Shown: positions 7,083 through 14,650, counted from the stretch's first letter. The stretch is 26,887 nucleotides of DNA from an uncultured Clostridia bacterium (GCA_947624365.1 CANQJY010000005.1:1-26887); one strand, 5' to 3'. A program made the numbers and translations. Notes: generated by a model from the sequence alone, not told the origin.

Positions 7083-8084
7083 TCACACTTCTATACTAAT
7101 TGCATGTGCAATTCCAGGGATACTTTCACCTTGTTGCGAACTTGTTGAATTCATTAATGCACCTGTTGCAACAAGCAATAATTTTTTAATTTTCCTTTCT
7201 TGTAGTTGTTTAAACAAATATCCAGAAAACACACTACCACAACATCCACAACCACTACCACCAGCATGAGTATCTTGTGAAGCTTTATCAAAAATCAATA
7301 CACCACAATCATTATAATTTGATTTAACATTATATCCTTGTGAACGTAAAATATCAATAGCAATATCTTTACCGATATATCCTAAATCACCACTAATAAT
7401 TGCATCATAATAATTTGGAGAGCGACCAGTATCCAAAAAATGAGCAATAACAGTATCGGCAAAAGCAGGTGCCATAGCAGCTCCCATATTATTAGCATCT
7501 TTAATTCCCATATCCACAATTTTTCCAGGTGTAATACAAGTAACAAAAGGACCTTGTCCAGATTTTGTTAAAATTGTAGCACCTGCTCCAGTTACAGTCC
7601 ATTGTGAAGTTGGTGGACGTTGATTTCCCAATTCCAATGGAAAACGGAATTGCTTTTCAGCGCTACAAAAATGGCTAGAAGTAGCACATAGTACATTATT
7701 AGCGTAAGATTCAATACATATACTACCAAGAGACAAAGATTCTACAAATGTAGAACAAGCACCAAAAACACCAAAAAAAGGAATATTTAATTCACGAAGT
7801 CCAAAACTAGAAGAAATACATTGGTTTAGCAAATCTCCTGCAAAACAACAATCAATTTGTTCAGAAGGAACACCAGATTTACTAACCACAGTATTAACCG
7901 TTTCTTTGATAATTTTACTTTCTGCTTTTTCCCAGCTTTTCTCACCCCAAAATTCATCATCTAAAGTTTGATCAAAATATTTGGCAAGAGGACCTTGAGC
8001 CTCTTTTGGACCTACAATACTTGCACATTCCAAAATTGTAGGAGGGGTATCAAATTGAATTGTTTGTTTACCTAATTTTTTCAA
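7083..8084 (-). CDS. spoVAD: Stage V sporulation protein AD, dipicolinate-binding, probable TTG start
   Basis: A 333-residue thiolase-fold protein that binds dipicolinic acid and works with SpoVAC/SpoVAE. Signature segments include ASIVGPKEAQGPL near the start, a FGEKSWEKAES-like motif (FWGEKSWEKAES), and the C-terminal GGSGCGCCGSVFSGY. The start chosen is TTG 8082-8084: it gives (M)KKLGKQTIQF, the family N-terminus, with GGAG 9 bases upstream. ATGs at 8091-8093 and 8097-8099 overlap or precede that ribosome binding site, and further upstream the frame only reads through palindrome copy B. The gap to spoVAC is filled by that palindrome, unlike the tight junctions elsewhere in this operon. Confidence 0.93.
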   Translation of the reverse strand: MKKLGKQTIQFDTPPTILECASIVGPKEAQGPLAKYFDQTLDDEFWGEKSWEKAESKIIKETVNTVVSKSGVPSEQIDCCFAGDLLNQCISSSFGLRELNIPFFGVFGACSTFVESLSLGSICIESYANNVLCATSSHFCSAEKQFRFPLELGNQRPPTSQWTVTGAGATILTKSGQGPFVTCITPGKIVDMGIKDANNMGAAMAPAFADTVIAHFLDTGRSPNYYDAIISGDLGYIGKDIAIDILRSQGYNVKSNYNDCGVLIFDKASQDTHAGGSGCGCCGSVFSGYLFKQLQERKIKKLLLVATGALMNSTSSQQGESIPGIAHAISIEV

Positions 8085-8105
8085 AAATATCATCTCCATT
8101 CTAAC

Positions 8106-8196
8106 TTGTCCATGTGTCCATTTGGGGACGGTCCTTTTTTGGACATTTGTTTCAAATGTCCAAAAAAGGACCGTCCCCAAATGGACACATGGACAA
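8106..8196. repeat. Perfect 44-bp palindrome, copy B, between spoVAC and spoVAD
   Basis: Arms 8106-8149 and 8153-8196 pair at all 44 positions around a TTT loop. It carries the same core as copies A and C. Its outer arms contain an extra GTCCATGT unit not found in copy A, mirrored exactly on the other side. The right end is 4 bases from the spoVAC stop codon and the left end 22 bases from the spoVAD start, so it lies inside one operon. Confidence 0.96.
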
Positions 8197-8200
8197 ATGA

Positions 8201-8680
8201 TTACACTAAAGTAATGCTTTGAGTGTTAAATATTAGGTAGACAAGCCCAACTAAAATAGAAGCAGAAATACCAAAAACTAATACTGGACCTGCAACTGTA
8301 AACATTTTACCACCAACACCCATAACATATCCTTCAGATTTATACTCCATAGCAGGAGAAACAATAGAATTAGCAAAACCTGTAATAGGAATTAGAGAAC
8401 CTGCACCAGCAAATTTACCAATTTTATTAAAGAAATTTAAACCAGTTAAAAAAGCTGCAATACCAATTAATATAATAGAAACAATAGTTCCAGATGTTGT
8501 TGTATCTAATCCACGTTCTTTACAAATATTAGAAATAATTTGTCCAATTGTACAAATCAAACCGCCAACCCAAAAAGCGTTAAAGCAATTTTTCCAAATA
8601 GGCGAATTTGGAGATTTTTTATCAACATATTGCTGATATTTTTGCTTACTTTCAATAGGATTAGAAGAATTAGAATTCAT
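8201..8680 (-). CDS. spoVAC: Stage V sporulation protein AC
   Basis: A 159-residue membrane protein with a polar N-terminus (about 1-33) and four hydrophobic segments. It carries the family segment FWVGGLICTIGQI and the FAGAGSLIPITGFANS motif shared with SpoVAE. SpoVAC forms a mechanosensitive-type channel for Ca-dipicolinic acid in the spore inner membrane. The start is ATG 8678-8680, 7 bases after AAAGGAGG. The upstream dodecin gene's TGA overlaps this ATG by one base (TGATG), implying coupled translation. It is followed by palindrome copy B. Confidence 0.95.
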   Translation of the reverse strand: MNSNSSNPIESKQKYQQYVDKKSPNSPIWKNCFNAFWVGGLICTIGQIISNICKERGLDTTTSGTIVSIILIGIAAFLTGLNFFNKIGKFAGAGSLIPITGFANSIVSPAMEYKSEGYVMGVGGKMFTVAGPVLVFGISASILVGLVYLIFNTQSITLV

Positions 8681-8901
8681 CAATTTTCCTCCTTTCGATT
8701 TAAGTCCAAAACAAAACTTAAATCTAAATCAACAAAATATTCAGCAATTTTATTACCATCAATTTTTGCATATTGATTTAAAATTTTTACATTTGATAAA
8801 TAATCAATTGTTTTAGAAGCTTCTTCAATTGCTTTTACAATAGCATCCTTCCATGAAACATTTGAATTTCCTGTAATTATCAAGTGCTTTTCTATTTCCA
8901 T
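8680..8901 (-). CDS. Dodecin-family small flavin-binding-like protein
   Basis: A 73-residue protein with the dodecin pattern: TGNSNVSWKDAIVKAIEEASKT (quoted in part), a long helix between beta strands, then a second half ending AEYFVDLDLSFVLD. Dodecins assemble into hollow dodecamers that bind flavins or coenzyme A. The ATG start (8899-8901) follows GGGAGG. An in-frame TTG at 8914-8916 overlaps that ribosome binding site and was rejected. It is the first gene of the spoVAC-D-E operon and overlaps spoVAC by one base, so it is probably co-expressed in sporulation. Upstream, CATATTA (minus strand, 8984-8990) resembles a sigma-G -10 box, but no good -35 was found. Confidence 0.82.
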   Translation of the reverse strand: MEIEKHLIITGNSNVSWKDAIVKAIEEASKTIDYLSNVKILNQYAKIDGNKIAEYFVDLDLSFVLDLNRKEEN

Positions 8902-9001
8902 ATTTTTACCTCCCAAAATATTTTAATAATATTTTTACCGTTTTTTGAAAAAATATACAAATTTGATTTATAAAATCTGCACATAATATGATTAATAATA
9001 A

Positions 9002-9030
9002 TTTACAATCAAAAATAAAAATGATACAAT
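9002..9030 (+). promoter_or_regulatory. Predicted sigma-A promoter for rsmB
   Basis: TTTACA (9002-9007), a 17-base spacer, and TACAAT (9025-9030), each one base from consensus. It lies in the divergent gap between the dodecin gene and rsmB. Confidence 0.65.
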
Positions 9031-9065
9031 AATCAAAATAATTTAAATAGGAAGTGAAAATAATT

Positions 9066-10376
9066 ATGATAGATAAAACAAGAGAAATAGCATTAAAAGT
9101 ATTATATAAAGTTGATAAAGAACAAGCATATTCTAATATTGCATTAAATCAAATGCTAAAAGAAAATAAAGAATTGACAACAAAAGATAAAGGATTAATA
9201 TCAGAAATTACATATGGTGTTACTAATTGGAAATTAACAATAGATGCAATTATTTCAAAATATTCAAAAGTTAAAATAAAAAAAATATCACCATGGATTA
9301 TAAATATATTAAGGATGGGAATATATCAAATTATCTGGCTAGATAGAATACCAAAATCTGCAGCAGTTAATGAAAGTGTAAATTTATCTAAAAGATATGG
9401 GCATATCAGTAGTGCTAATTTTGTTAATGCAATTTTAAGAAAAGTAACTAAAGAAGATTATATAGAATTCACGCAAATAGAAAACCCAATTGAAAGAATC
9501 TCTAAAATGTATTCTATGCCAATATGGATAGTAGAGCAACTAATAAAAGAAAGAGAAAACATAGAAGAAGTAGAAAGTATTTGTAAAGAATTAAGTGAAA
9601 GACCAAATATTTCTGTTAGGAGAAATAATTTAAAAATTGACAAAAAAACATTTGAAGAAAGTTTGACAAAAAATAAAATAAAGTTCCAAAATAGTGAAAT
9701 AAATTCAGATTTCTATATATTAGAAGGAATTAAAAATATTGAACAATTAGATTTGTTCCAAAAAGGTTATTTAACAGTACAAGATATATCAGCAGGATTA
9801 GCAGTATATTATTTACAACCAAAATCAGGAGAAAATATTTTAGATGCATGTTCTGCTCCTGGTGGAAAAACCACATATATAGCAGAATTAATGGGAAATA
9901 GAGGAAGAATAGAAGCATGGGACATATATGAACATAGAACAAATTTAATAAAGGAAAATGCAAAAAGATTAGGAATAAAAATAATACATACAGAAGAAAA
10001 AGATGCAAGTATATATTATTCTAAATATAAAGAAAGTTTTGATAAAATTTTATTAGATGTTCCATGCTTAGGAATTGGTGTTATAAAAAGAAAACCAGAC
10101 ATTAAATGGCAAAAAAATCCAGAAGACATACAAAAAATTGTCGAAATACAAAAACAAATATTAGAAACATGTGCGAAATATGTAAAATCAGGTGGAAGTA
10201 TAGTTTATTCTACATGTAGCATTTTAAAAGAAGAAAACCAAAATGTGATACAATCATTTTTAGAAAAAAACACAGAATTTTATATTGAAAAAAATTGCAA
10301 TAAAGATGTAATACTAGAAATTTTACCCACAAATAAGCAAGATGGATTTTTTATTGCTAAATTATCAAAAAAATAA
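9066..10376 (+). CDS. rsmB: 16S rRNA (cytosine-967-C5) methyltransferase RsmB/Sun
   Basis: A 436-residue SAM-dependent methyltransferase that makes m5C967 in 16S rRNA. The first 130 residues form the NusB-like RNA-binding domain (AVNESVNLSKRYG, FVNAILRKV). The Rossmann domain carries motif I DACSAPGGK (about 260-268), motif IV DVPCLGIGV (Cys334) and motif VI YSTCSI (Cys384, the catalytic nucleophile in this family). Its length fits RsmB. ATG at 9066 was chosen over GTG 9054 because the GTG lies in the only purine-rich ribosome-binding stretch. It is monocistronic as far as can be seen. No clear terminator follows. Confidence 0.95.
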   Translation: MIDKTREIALKVLYKVDKEQAYSNIALNQMLKENKELTTKDKGLISEITYGVTNWKLTIDAIISKYSKVKIKKISPWIINILRMGIYQIIWLDRIPKSAAVNESVNLSKRYGHISSANFVNAILRKVTKEDYIEFTQIENPIERISKMYSMPIWIVEQLIKERENIEEVESICKELSERPNISVRRNNLKIDKKTFEESLTKNKIKFQNSEINSDFYILEGIKNIEQLDLFQKGYLTVQDISAGLAVYYLQPKSGENILDACSAPGGKTTYIAELMGNRGRIEAWDIYEHRTNLIKENAKRLGIKIIHTEEKDASIYYSKYKESFDKILLDVPCLGIGVIKRKPDIKWQKNPEDIQKIVEIQKQILETCAKYVKSGGSIVYSTCSILKEENQNVIQSFLEKNTEFYIEKNCNKDVILEILPTNKQDGFFIAKLSKK

Positions 10377-10402
10377 TATTACATACATATTACAATTGCA
10401 TT

Positions 10403-10440
10403 ACATTTTGATTAAAACAATTGACATTTTGGTCAAAAAC
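10403..10440. repeat. Paired 21-bp-phased direct repeats at the pilus promoter
   Basis: ACATTTTGATTAAAAC (10403-10418) and ACATTTTGGTCAAAAAC (10424-10440) start exactly 21 bp apart, two helical turns. Each has a near-palindromic centre of type TTTTGRTYAAAA. The second overlaps the -35 box and spacer of the promoter at 10421-10448. This is the layout of an operator for a dimeric regulator, though no known binding site is recognised. Confidence 0.45.
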
Positions 10441-10448
10441 GATAAAAT
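10421..10448 (+). promoter_or_regulatory. Predicted promoter of the type IV pilus operon
   Basis: TTGACA (10421-10426), a 16-base spacer, and TAAAAT (10443-10448), about 107 bases before the pilM-pilN start. The leader between (10449-10555) is AT-rich, and I see no recognisable riboswitch in it. Confidence 0.65.
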
Positions 10449-10555
10449 ATAAATGATAAAAATAGAATAAATTACAAAAGAAAGAAAATAAAAGTAGTAT
10501 GTTTTGATAAGAAGATGCAAATCATAGCTATATATAAAAGTAAGGAGCAAAGAAA

Positions 10556-12163
10556 ATGGCAAGTTGTTTAGGTTTATATATCGAAAAAAATTTAATCAAA
10601 TATGCTAAAGTTACCAAAGAAAAAGACGGTAAAAAGGTAGAAACTTTTGGGGTAAAATTTTATGATAAAATTGAAGAAGGTATCAAACAAATTATAGAAG
10701 AAACATATAGTTATAAAATACCAATTTGTATTAGCCTATCTGAAGAAAATTATCAATATTTTGAGATGTTTTCTTTGCTTAGCAAAAATGACTTAGAAAG
10801 AGCAATCCAAACTGAATTTGAATCTTTTTGTTCAGATAATGGCTATAATCCAAATGTATTTGAAACAAGATATGCTGTTGTTGAAAATTTTGAAGATAAA
10901 CAGAGATTAAAAGTTATATTTGTTACAGATAATAAACTAGAACTAAACAAAAGAATGCAATATTTCGAAAGATATAGATTAACAGGAGTATTTCCATTAC
11001 CAATAGCTATAGCAAATGTATCAGAAGCAGTAAAAAAACAAAATTCTATTATAGTTAATATAGAAGATCATACAACAATTACTACAATAATAAACAAAAA
11101 AGTTTTTGATGTAAAAACATTAGAACAAGGAAGTAGCGATTTCTTAGATAAAATAAATTTAAAAGAAAATTCATATGCAAAAGCATACGAAATGTGTAAG
11201 GAAACAACAATTTATACTTCAGAAGGAAGAGAATTAACAGAAGAACAAGCAGGATATTTAGAAGAAATTATGCCTGTACTATATCCAATTGTTGGACAAG
11301 TACAAAAAACAATCAACGAAAGTATTGAAAAAATTGACAGTGTATATATAACAGGTACAGCAGCCTTAATAAACAATATTGATTTGTATTTCCAAGAATA
11401 TTTAGAAAGTGTTAAATGTGAAATATTAAAACCTGGGTTTGTAACAAGAACTGCAGACATTAACATTAAAGACTATATAGAAGTCAATTCAGCAATTGCT
11501 ATTGCATTGATGGGATTAGGCGAAGGCGTTTCTGGAATGAACTTCAAAAAAACATCAAATAGCAAAATAAAAGACTTTCTAAAGATTGAAATTGGACCAA
11601 AAGAAATTAGCGAATTAAAAGAAACTCTATTTACAAATGATTTAAAATTACCATTAAATTCTTTAGAAAAGAAGATGTTAAATGTTGCTACTGCAATATT
11701 AATTTTACTAATTGTATATAGTGGATTTTCATTAGTGCTCAAAAAAGGATTTGAATATAAAGGAACACAAGCAGATCAATCAATTACAAATTCAAAAAAT
11801 CAGATAGCATTAATAGAAAAAGATGATAACACAATTAAAAAAGTAAAAAATGATTATACAAAAAGAATAGAAAATCTACAGGAAATTAGTAAGCAAATTG
11901 ATGAGAAAAACAGAGTAAGAGGCGCAATACCAGGATTGTTAAATCAATTAATGAATGTTATACCAAATGATGTAAAAATTAATTCTATAGAAAACACAGA
12001 AGGAAACCACATAAGAATTGCAGTGGAATCTCCAAGATATGAGCAAATTGCGTTTTTAATAGGAAGCATAAAAACAGATGTTATTTTAACAGAGGTTATT
12101 TCAACATCAGGACAAAAAACAAGTGATGTTATCACTGTAACGATAGAAGGTGATTTACCATGA
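10556..12163 (+). CDS. PilM-PilN fusion, type IV pilus inner-membrane assembly protein
   Basis: A 535-residue protein that joins two usually separate components. Residues 1 to about 345 are an actin-like PilM domain: GLYIEKNLIKYAKV at the N-terminus, IIVNIEDHTTITTII as the second phosphate loop, and VYITGTAALI as the adenosine motif. Residues about 365 to 535 look like PilN: a transmembrane helix (374-395), a coiled coil (about 405-450), and a globular end beginning near LLNQLMNVIPNDVKINSIE. In Gram-negative systems the short cytoplasmic tail of PilN docks into PilM, so the fusion makes that contact covalent. The second phosphate loop lacks the usual DxGxxxT pattern (NIEDHTT), so ATP binding may be weakened. 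It has AAGGAG before ATG and overlaps the next gene by 4 bases. Confidence 0.85.
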   Translation: MASCLGLYIEKNLIKYAKVTKEKDGKKVETFGVKFYDKIEEGIKQIIEETYSYKIPICISLSEENYQYFEMFSLLSKNDLERAIQTEFESFCSDNGYNPNVFETRYAVVENFEDKQRLKVIFVTDNKLELNKRMQYFERYRLTGVFPLPIAIANVSEAVKKQNSIIVNIEDHTTITTIINKKVFDVKTLEQGSSDFLDKINLKENSYAKAYEMCKETTIYTSEGRELTEEQAGYLEEIMPVLYPIVGQVQKTINESIEKIDSVYITGTAALINNIDLYFQEYLESVKCEILKPGFVTRTADINIKDYIEVNSAIAIALMGLGEGVSGMNFKKTSNSKIKDFLKIEIGPKEISELKETLFTNDLKLPLNSLEKKMLNVATAILILLIVYSGFSLVLKKGFEYKGTQADQSITNSKNQIALIEKDDNTIKKVKNDYTKRIENLQEISKQIDEKNRVRGAIPGLLNQLMNVIPNDVKINSIENTEGNHIRIAVESPRYEQIAFLIGSIKTDVILTEVISTSGQKTSDVITVTIEGDLP

Positions 12164-12915
12164 AAAAATTATTAATTTCTATGATGATTATTTTGATATG
12201 TGTATTAACAGTATTTACAATTCTAAAAGGAATACACATAGGTAGCTTTTCTATATTAGGAATACAAGAGATAAAATCTGAAGATGCAAAATTGGACAAA
12301 AAGGTAACAGAAGCAACAAAACTTGTAAGTACAGATTATCCTAATAAAATACTAGAAATAAATAAAGACATAAAAGATATGAAAACAGAAAAAGAAACAT
12401 ATCAAGATATGGTAGCTGTTAGTACAGAAAGTGAAATAGCAACAGCAGTTCAAAAACAAAAATATACAATAGATAAATTATGGACAAGGATTGGAACATT
12501 AGCAACAGATGAAGGACTAGATGCAAAATTTGTTTTTAAAAACGGAACATTACAAGCTACTGAAACAGAAAATTTCAATTATTATAATATAGAATTTGAA
12601 GTAACAGGAAGTTATGTAGGAGTTTCACTATATATTTCTGATTTAGAAGATGATTCTGAATTAGGATTTAGAATTGAAAATTTTAAAATGACACCAGTAG
12701 ATGGTGGAGCTAGTGTAAAGGCAACATTTGAAACTAAAGATATTGCAATACAAGGAATTTTACCTCAAGTAGAAAAAGAGGACACTGAAGAAGGTGCTGA
12801 GAATGCAGAAGATAATGAAACAACAAATAAATCATTAATAGATTCCATTAATGGTGCAGTAACAGATGTTACTAGAAAAAATACTAAAAATGAAACCACA
12901 GATACTGTTGGTTAA
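12160..12915 (+). CDS. PilO-like type IV pilus inner-membrane protein
   Basis: A 251-residue bitopic protein with a transmembrane helix (about 3-24), a coiled-coil stretch (about 40-85) and a ferredoxin-like domain (about 105-200). The segment FNYYNIEFEVTGSYVGVSLYIS (quoted in part) followed by FRIENFKMTP is typical of PilO, which dimerises with PilN. An acidic, Thr/Asn-rich tail (about 202-251) is not usual and may extend into the wall. The start codon overlaps the stop of the previous gene (ATGA), so the two are translationally coupled. Assignment depends on topology, position and the YxxIxFxVxGxY pattern. Confidence 0.78.
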   Translation: MKKLLISMMIILICVLTVFTILKGIHIGSFSILGIQEIKSEDAKLDKKVTEATKLVSTDYPNKILEINKDIKDMKTEKETYQDMVAVSTESEIATAVQKQKYTIDKLWTRIGTLATDEGLDAKFVFKNGTLQATETENFNYYNIEFEVTGSYVGVSLYISDLEDDSELGFRIENFKMTPVDGGASVKATFETKDIAIQGILPQVEKEDTEEGAENAEDNETTNKSLIDSINGAVTDVTRKNTKNETTDTVG

Positions 12916-12932
12916 TAGAAAAGGAGATTTAT

Positions 12933-13403
12933 ATGTCAAAAGGCGTTTTTAAAGAAATAATCATAATTTTATTATTAGTAATTGCAGTTATTTTACTATT
13001 AGGTATTTTATTGTATGATTATGTACCATTAAATAAAGTTATTCCAGAAAAAATAACTTATTCGGTAACAGATGAAATAAAATCAGCACTTCAAGAGGAA
13101 AAAGCAGTGAGTGATGAAGAAGTAGTTTTAACATATGAAGTTACTTCAACAGATTTAAAAAATTACCAAAGAATTAATGAATATAAAGCAGGAAGAAAAA
13201 ACCCATTTGAAGATGTCACAAACCCTGAAACTAATACAACTACAGAAACAGCAGGAACAACTAACAACCAAAACTCTGGAACTGCATCCGGAAGTTCAAC
13301 AAGTGGTACTAATACGGGAACAAGCTCAAATTCAGGAAGCACTTCAAACCAAAACAATAATTCTACAAGTACTAATTACTATCCAGATAAAGGCACAAAA
13401 TAA
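12933..13403 (+). CDS. PilP-like membrane protein with Ser/Thr/Asn/Gly-rich tail
   Basis: A 156-residue protein with a short cytoplasmic start, one transmembrane helix (about 7-27) and an outward domain. The stretch YKAGRKNPFEDV (about 85-96) resembles the N-terminal RDPF box of PilP, the lipoprotein that links PilN/PilO to the secretin in Gram-negatives. After it comes about 60 residues of low-complexity Thr, Ser, Asn and Gly, with no beta-domain as in true PilP. A secretin partner would have no place in a monoderm cell, so the tail may instead span peptidoglycan. AAAGGAG precedes the ATG. The PilP relation is an inference from position and the short box. Confidence 0.55.
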   Translation: MSKGVFKEIIIILLLVIAVILLLGILLYDYVPLNKVIPEKITYSVTDEIKSALQEEKAVSDEEVVLTYEVTSTDLKNYQRINEYKAGRKNPFEDVTNPETNTTTETAGTTNNQNSGTASGSSTSGTNTGTSSNSGSTSNQNNNSTSTNYYPDKGTK

Positions 13404-13419
13404 ATTTGTTATTATTATT

Positions 13420-13537
13420 ACTTATTCAATATGAATAAGTACATCAATATATATATTCAAAAGAAAAGGGGGAAAATAAGACGGAGCTATTTTTATGAAT
13501 AGCAAAATTTTGTAAGAGTAACTTATGAAAAAAGTTA
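13420..13537 (+). promoter_or_regulatory. Three hairpins in the leader of the first major pilin gene
   Basis: The 156-base gap before the first pilin holds three stems: ACTTATTCA (13420-13428) with TGAATAAGT (13432-13440), GCTATT (13486-13491) with AATAGC (13498-13503), and TAACTT (13519-13524) with AAGTTA (13532-13537). None has a T-run after it, so they are not terminators. They could mark RNA processing or stabilise the abundant pilin message. No match to a c-di-GMP riboswitch was recognised. Confidence 0.45.
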
Positions 13538-13559
13538 AATAAATTTAGGAGGTAAAAAA

Positions 13560-14075
13560 ATGAAAAAAAATCAAAAGGGTATTACACTAGTAGCATTAGT
13601 AATTACAATTATAGTATTATTAATACTAGCAGGAGTAACAATAGCATCTCTTGCAGGTGAAAATGGATTATTAACAAGAAGTTCTAAAGCAGTAAATGCA
13701 AACACAACAGGAACAAAGAAAGAACAAGTTGTATTATCATTTAATGTAGCAATGGGAGCATTTTATGATGCAAAATATGTGGACAATACTGTTGGAACGA
13801 CATCTCCAGTTTCTTATATAGTTGGGGAAATGTTAAAAGACAAGGAATTTACAAAAGTAGCAAAAATATTTAAAGAAGAAGCATGTTCAACTGAAATAGC
13901 ACCTGGTAGTGAAGTTGATCCTGCATTACCAAGTGTTTGGATTAAACTAGAAGGTGTAGTTCAACGTGATAAGAATGAAGTTGAACTTCCAGGCGAAGAA
14001 GGACATATAAAGATAGAACTAAAGAAAGATGGAAATTCAGCATCATTAGTTACATGGTCTGATGAAACTGAATAA
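13560..14075 (+). CDS. Type IV major pilin, copy 1
   Basis: A 171-residue prepilin. A short leader MKKNQKG is followed by the hydrophobic helix ITLVALVITIIVLLILAGV, so prepilin peptidase would cut after Gly7 to leave Ile as residue 1. Position +5 of the mature chain is Ala, not the usual Glu. After the helix come GENGLLTRSSKAV and the globular head. Its sequence is nearly identical to the next gene through about residue 80, varies in the middle (about 82-130), and becomes similar again near GVVxRDKNEVEL. A strong AGGAGGT lies 6 bases before ATG, fitting an abundant product. The globular head matches no fold I recognise. Confidence 0.88.
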   Translation: MKKNQKGITLVALVITIIVLLILAGVTIASLAGENGLLTRSSKAVNANTTGTKKEQVVLSFNVAMGAFYDAKYVDNTVGTTSPVSYIVGEMLKDKEFTKVAKIFKEEACSTEIAPGSEVDPALPSVWIKLEGVVQRDKNEVELPGEEGHIKIELKKDGNSASLVTWSDETE

Positions 14076-14093
14076 ATATAGGAGGTAAGAAAA

Positions 14094-14630
14094 ATGAGAA
14101 AAAATCAAAAAGGTATAACACTAGTAGCACTAGTAATTACAATTATAGTATTATTAATATTAGCAGGAGTAACAATAGCATCTCTTGCAGGTGAAAATGG
14201 ATTATTAACAAGAAGTTCTAAAGCAGTAAATGCAAACACAACAGGAACAAAAGAAGAGCAAGTTGTATTATCATTTAATGTAGCAATGGGGGCATTTTAT
14301 GATGCAAAATATGTAGATAATACAGTAGGAACAATGTCACCAGTATCTTTTATAGTTAAAGAATTGGAAAAAGATAAAGAATTTACAGAAGTTGCAGATA
14401 TATATGATGGGGAAGGAACAGAAGCGAAATTAGTTACACCAACAGATTCTTCTTCTCAATATAACGATAGTTTAGATAGCGTATTTATTAGATTAAAAGG
14501 TGTTGTAAATCGTGACAAGAATGAAGTTGAACTTACAGGTAAAGATGCATATATTCAAATAGAACTTAAAAAAGATGGAAACTCAGCAACATTAGTTACT
14601 TGGTCAGAAAAAACAGAACCATCAGCATAG
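14094..14630 (+). CDS. Type IV major pilin, copy 2
   Basis: A 178-residue prepilin, tandem paralogue of the gene just upstream, 18 bases away. Leader MRKNQKG, cleavage after Gly7, same hydrophobic helix with Ala at mature position 5. Residues 3-53 are identical to copy 1. The middle (about 82-135) differs strongly and is slightly longer, with an acidic, Ser-rich stretch, while the end (RDKNEVEL, IELKKDGNSA, LVTWS) is again conserved. The pattern of constant N-terminus, variable head and constant C-terminus suggests recent duplication with divergence or recombination in the exposed region. It is followed by the hairpin at 14651-14691. Confidence 0.88.
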   Translation: MRKNQKGITLVALVITIIVLLILAGVTIASLAGENGLLTRSSKAVNANTTGTKEEQVVLSFNVAMGAFYDAKYVDNTVGTMSPVSFIVKELEKDKEFTEVADIYDGEGTEAKLVTPTDSSSQYNDSLDSVFIRLKGVVNRDKNEVELTGKDAYIQIELKKDGNSATLVTWSEKTEPSA

Positions 14631-14650
14631 AAATAATATAAAAAACAAAG

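Noticed and set aside
8085..8180. Longer spoVAD reading frame through palindrome copy B
   Set aside because: The extension is palindrome sequence; the family N-terminus begins at the TTG with a ribosome binding site.
8940..8990. Sigma-G promoter before the dodecin-spoVA operon
   Set aside because: A CATATTA -10-like box exists, but no convincing -35 at the right distance; kept only as a remark in the dodecin entry.
10449..10555. c-di-GMP-I riboswitch before the pilus operon (GATGCAAATCATAGC resembles part of its second half)
   Set aside because: The matching first half (GGCAAACC region) and pairing helices are absent; resemblance is limited to a few bases.
13177..13434. Overlapping plus-strand frame rich in Gln in the PilP-like gene
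   Set aside because: It is the shifted reading of the low-complexity Ser/Thr/Asn tail; no ribosome binding site and no family resemblance.
13404..13559. c-di-GMP-II riboswitch before the pilin genes, as in Clostridioides difficile
   Set aside because: I could not find the conserved core or pseudoknot; only simple hairpins are visible.
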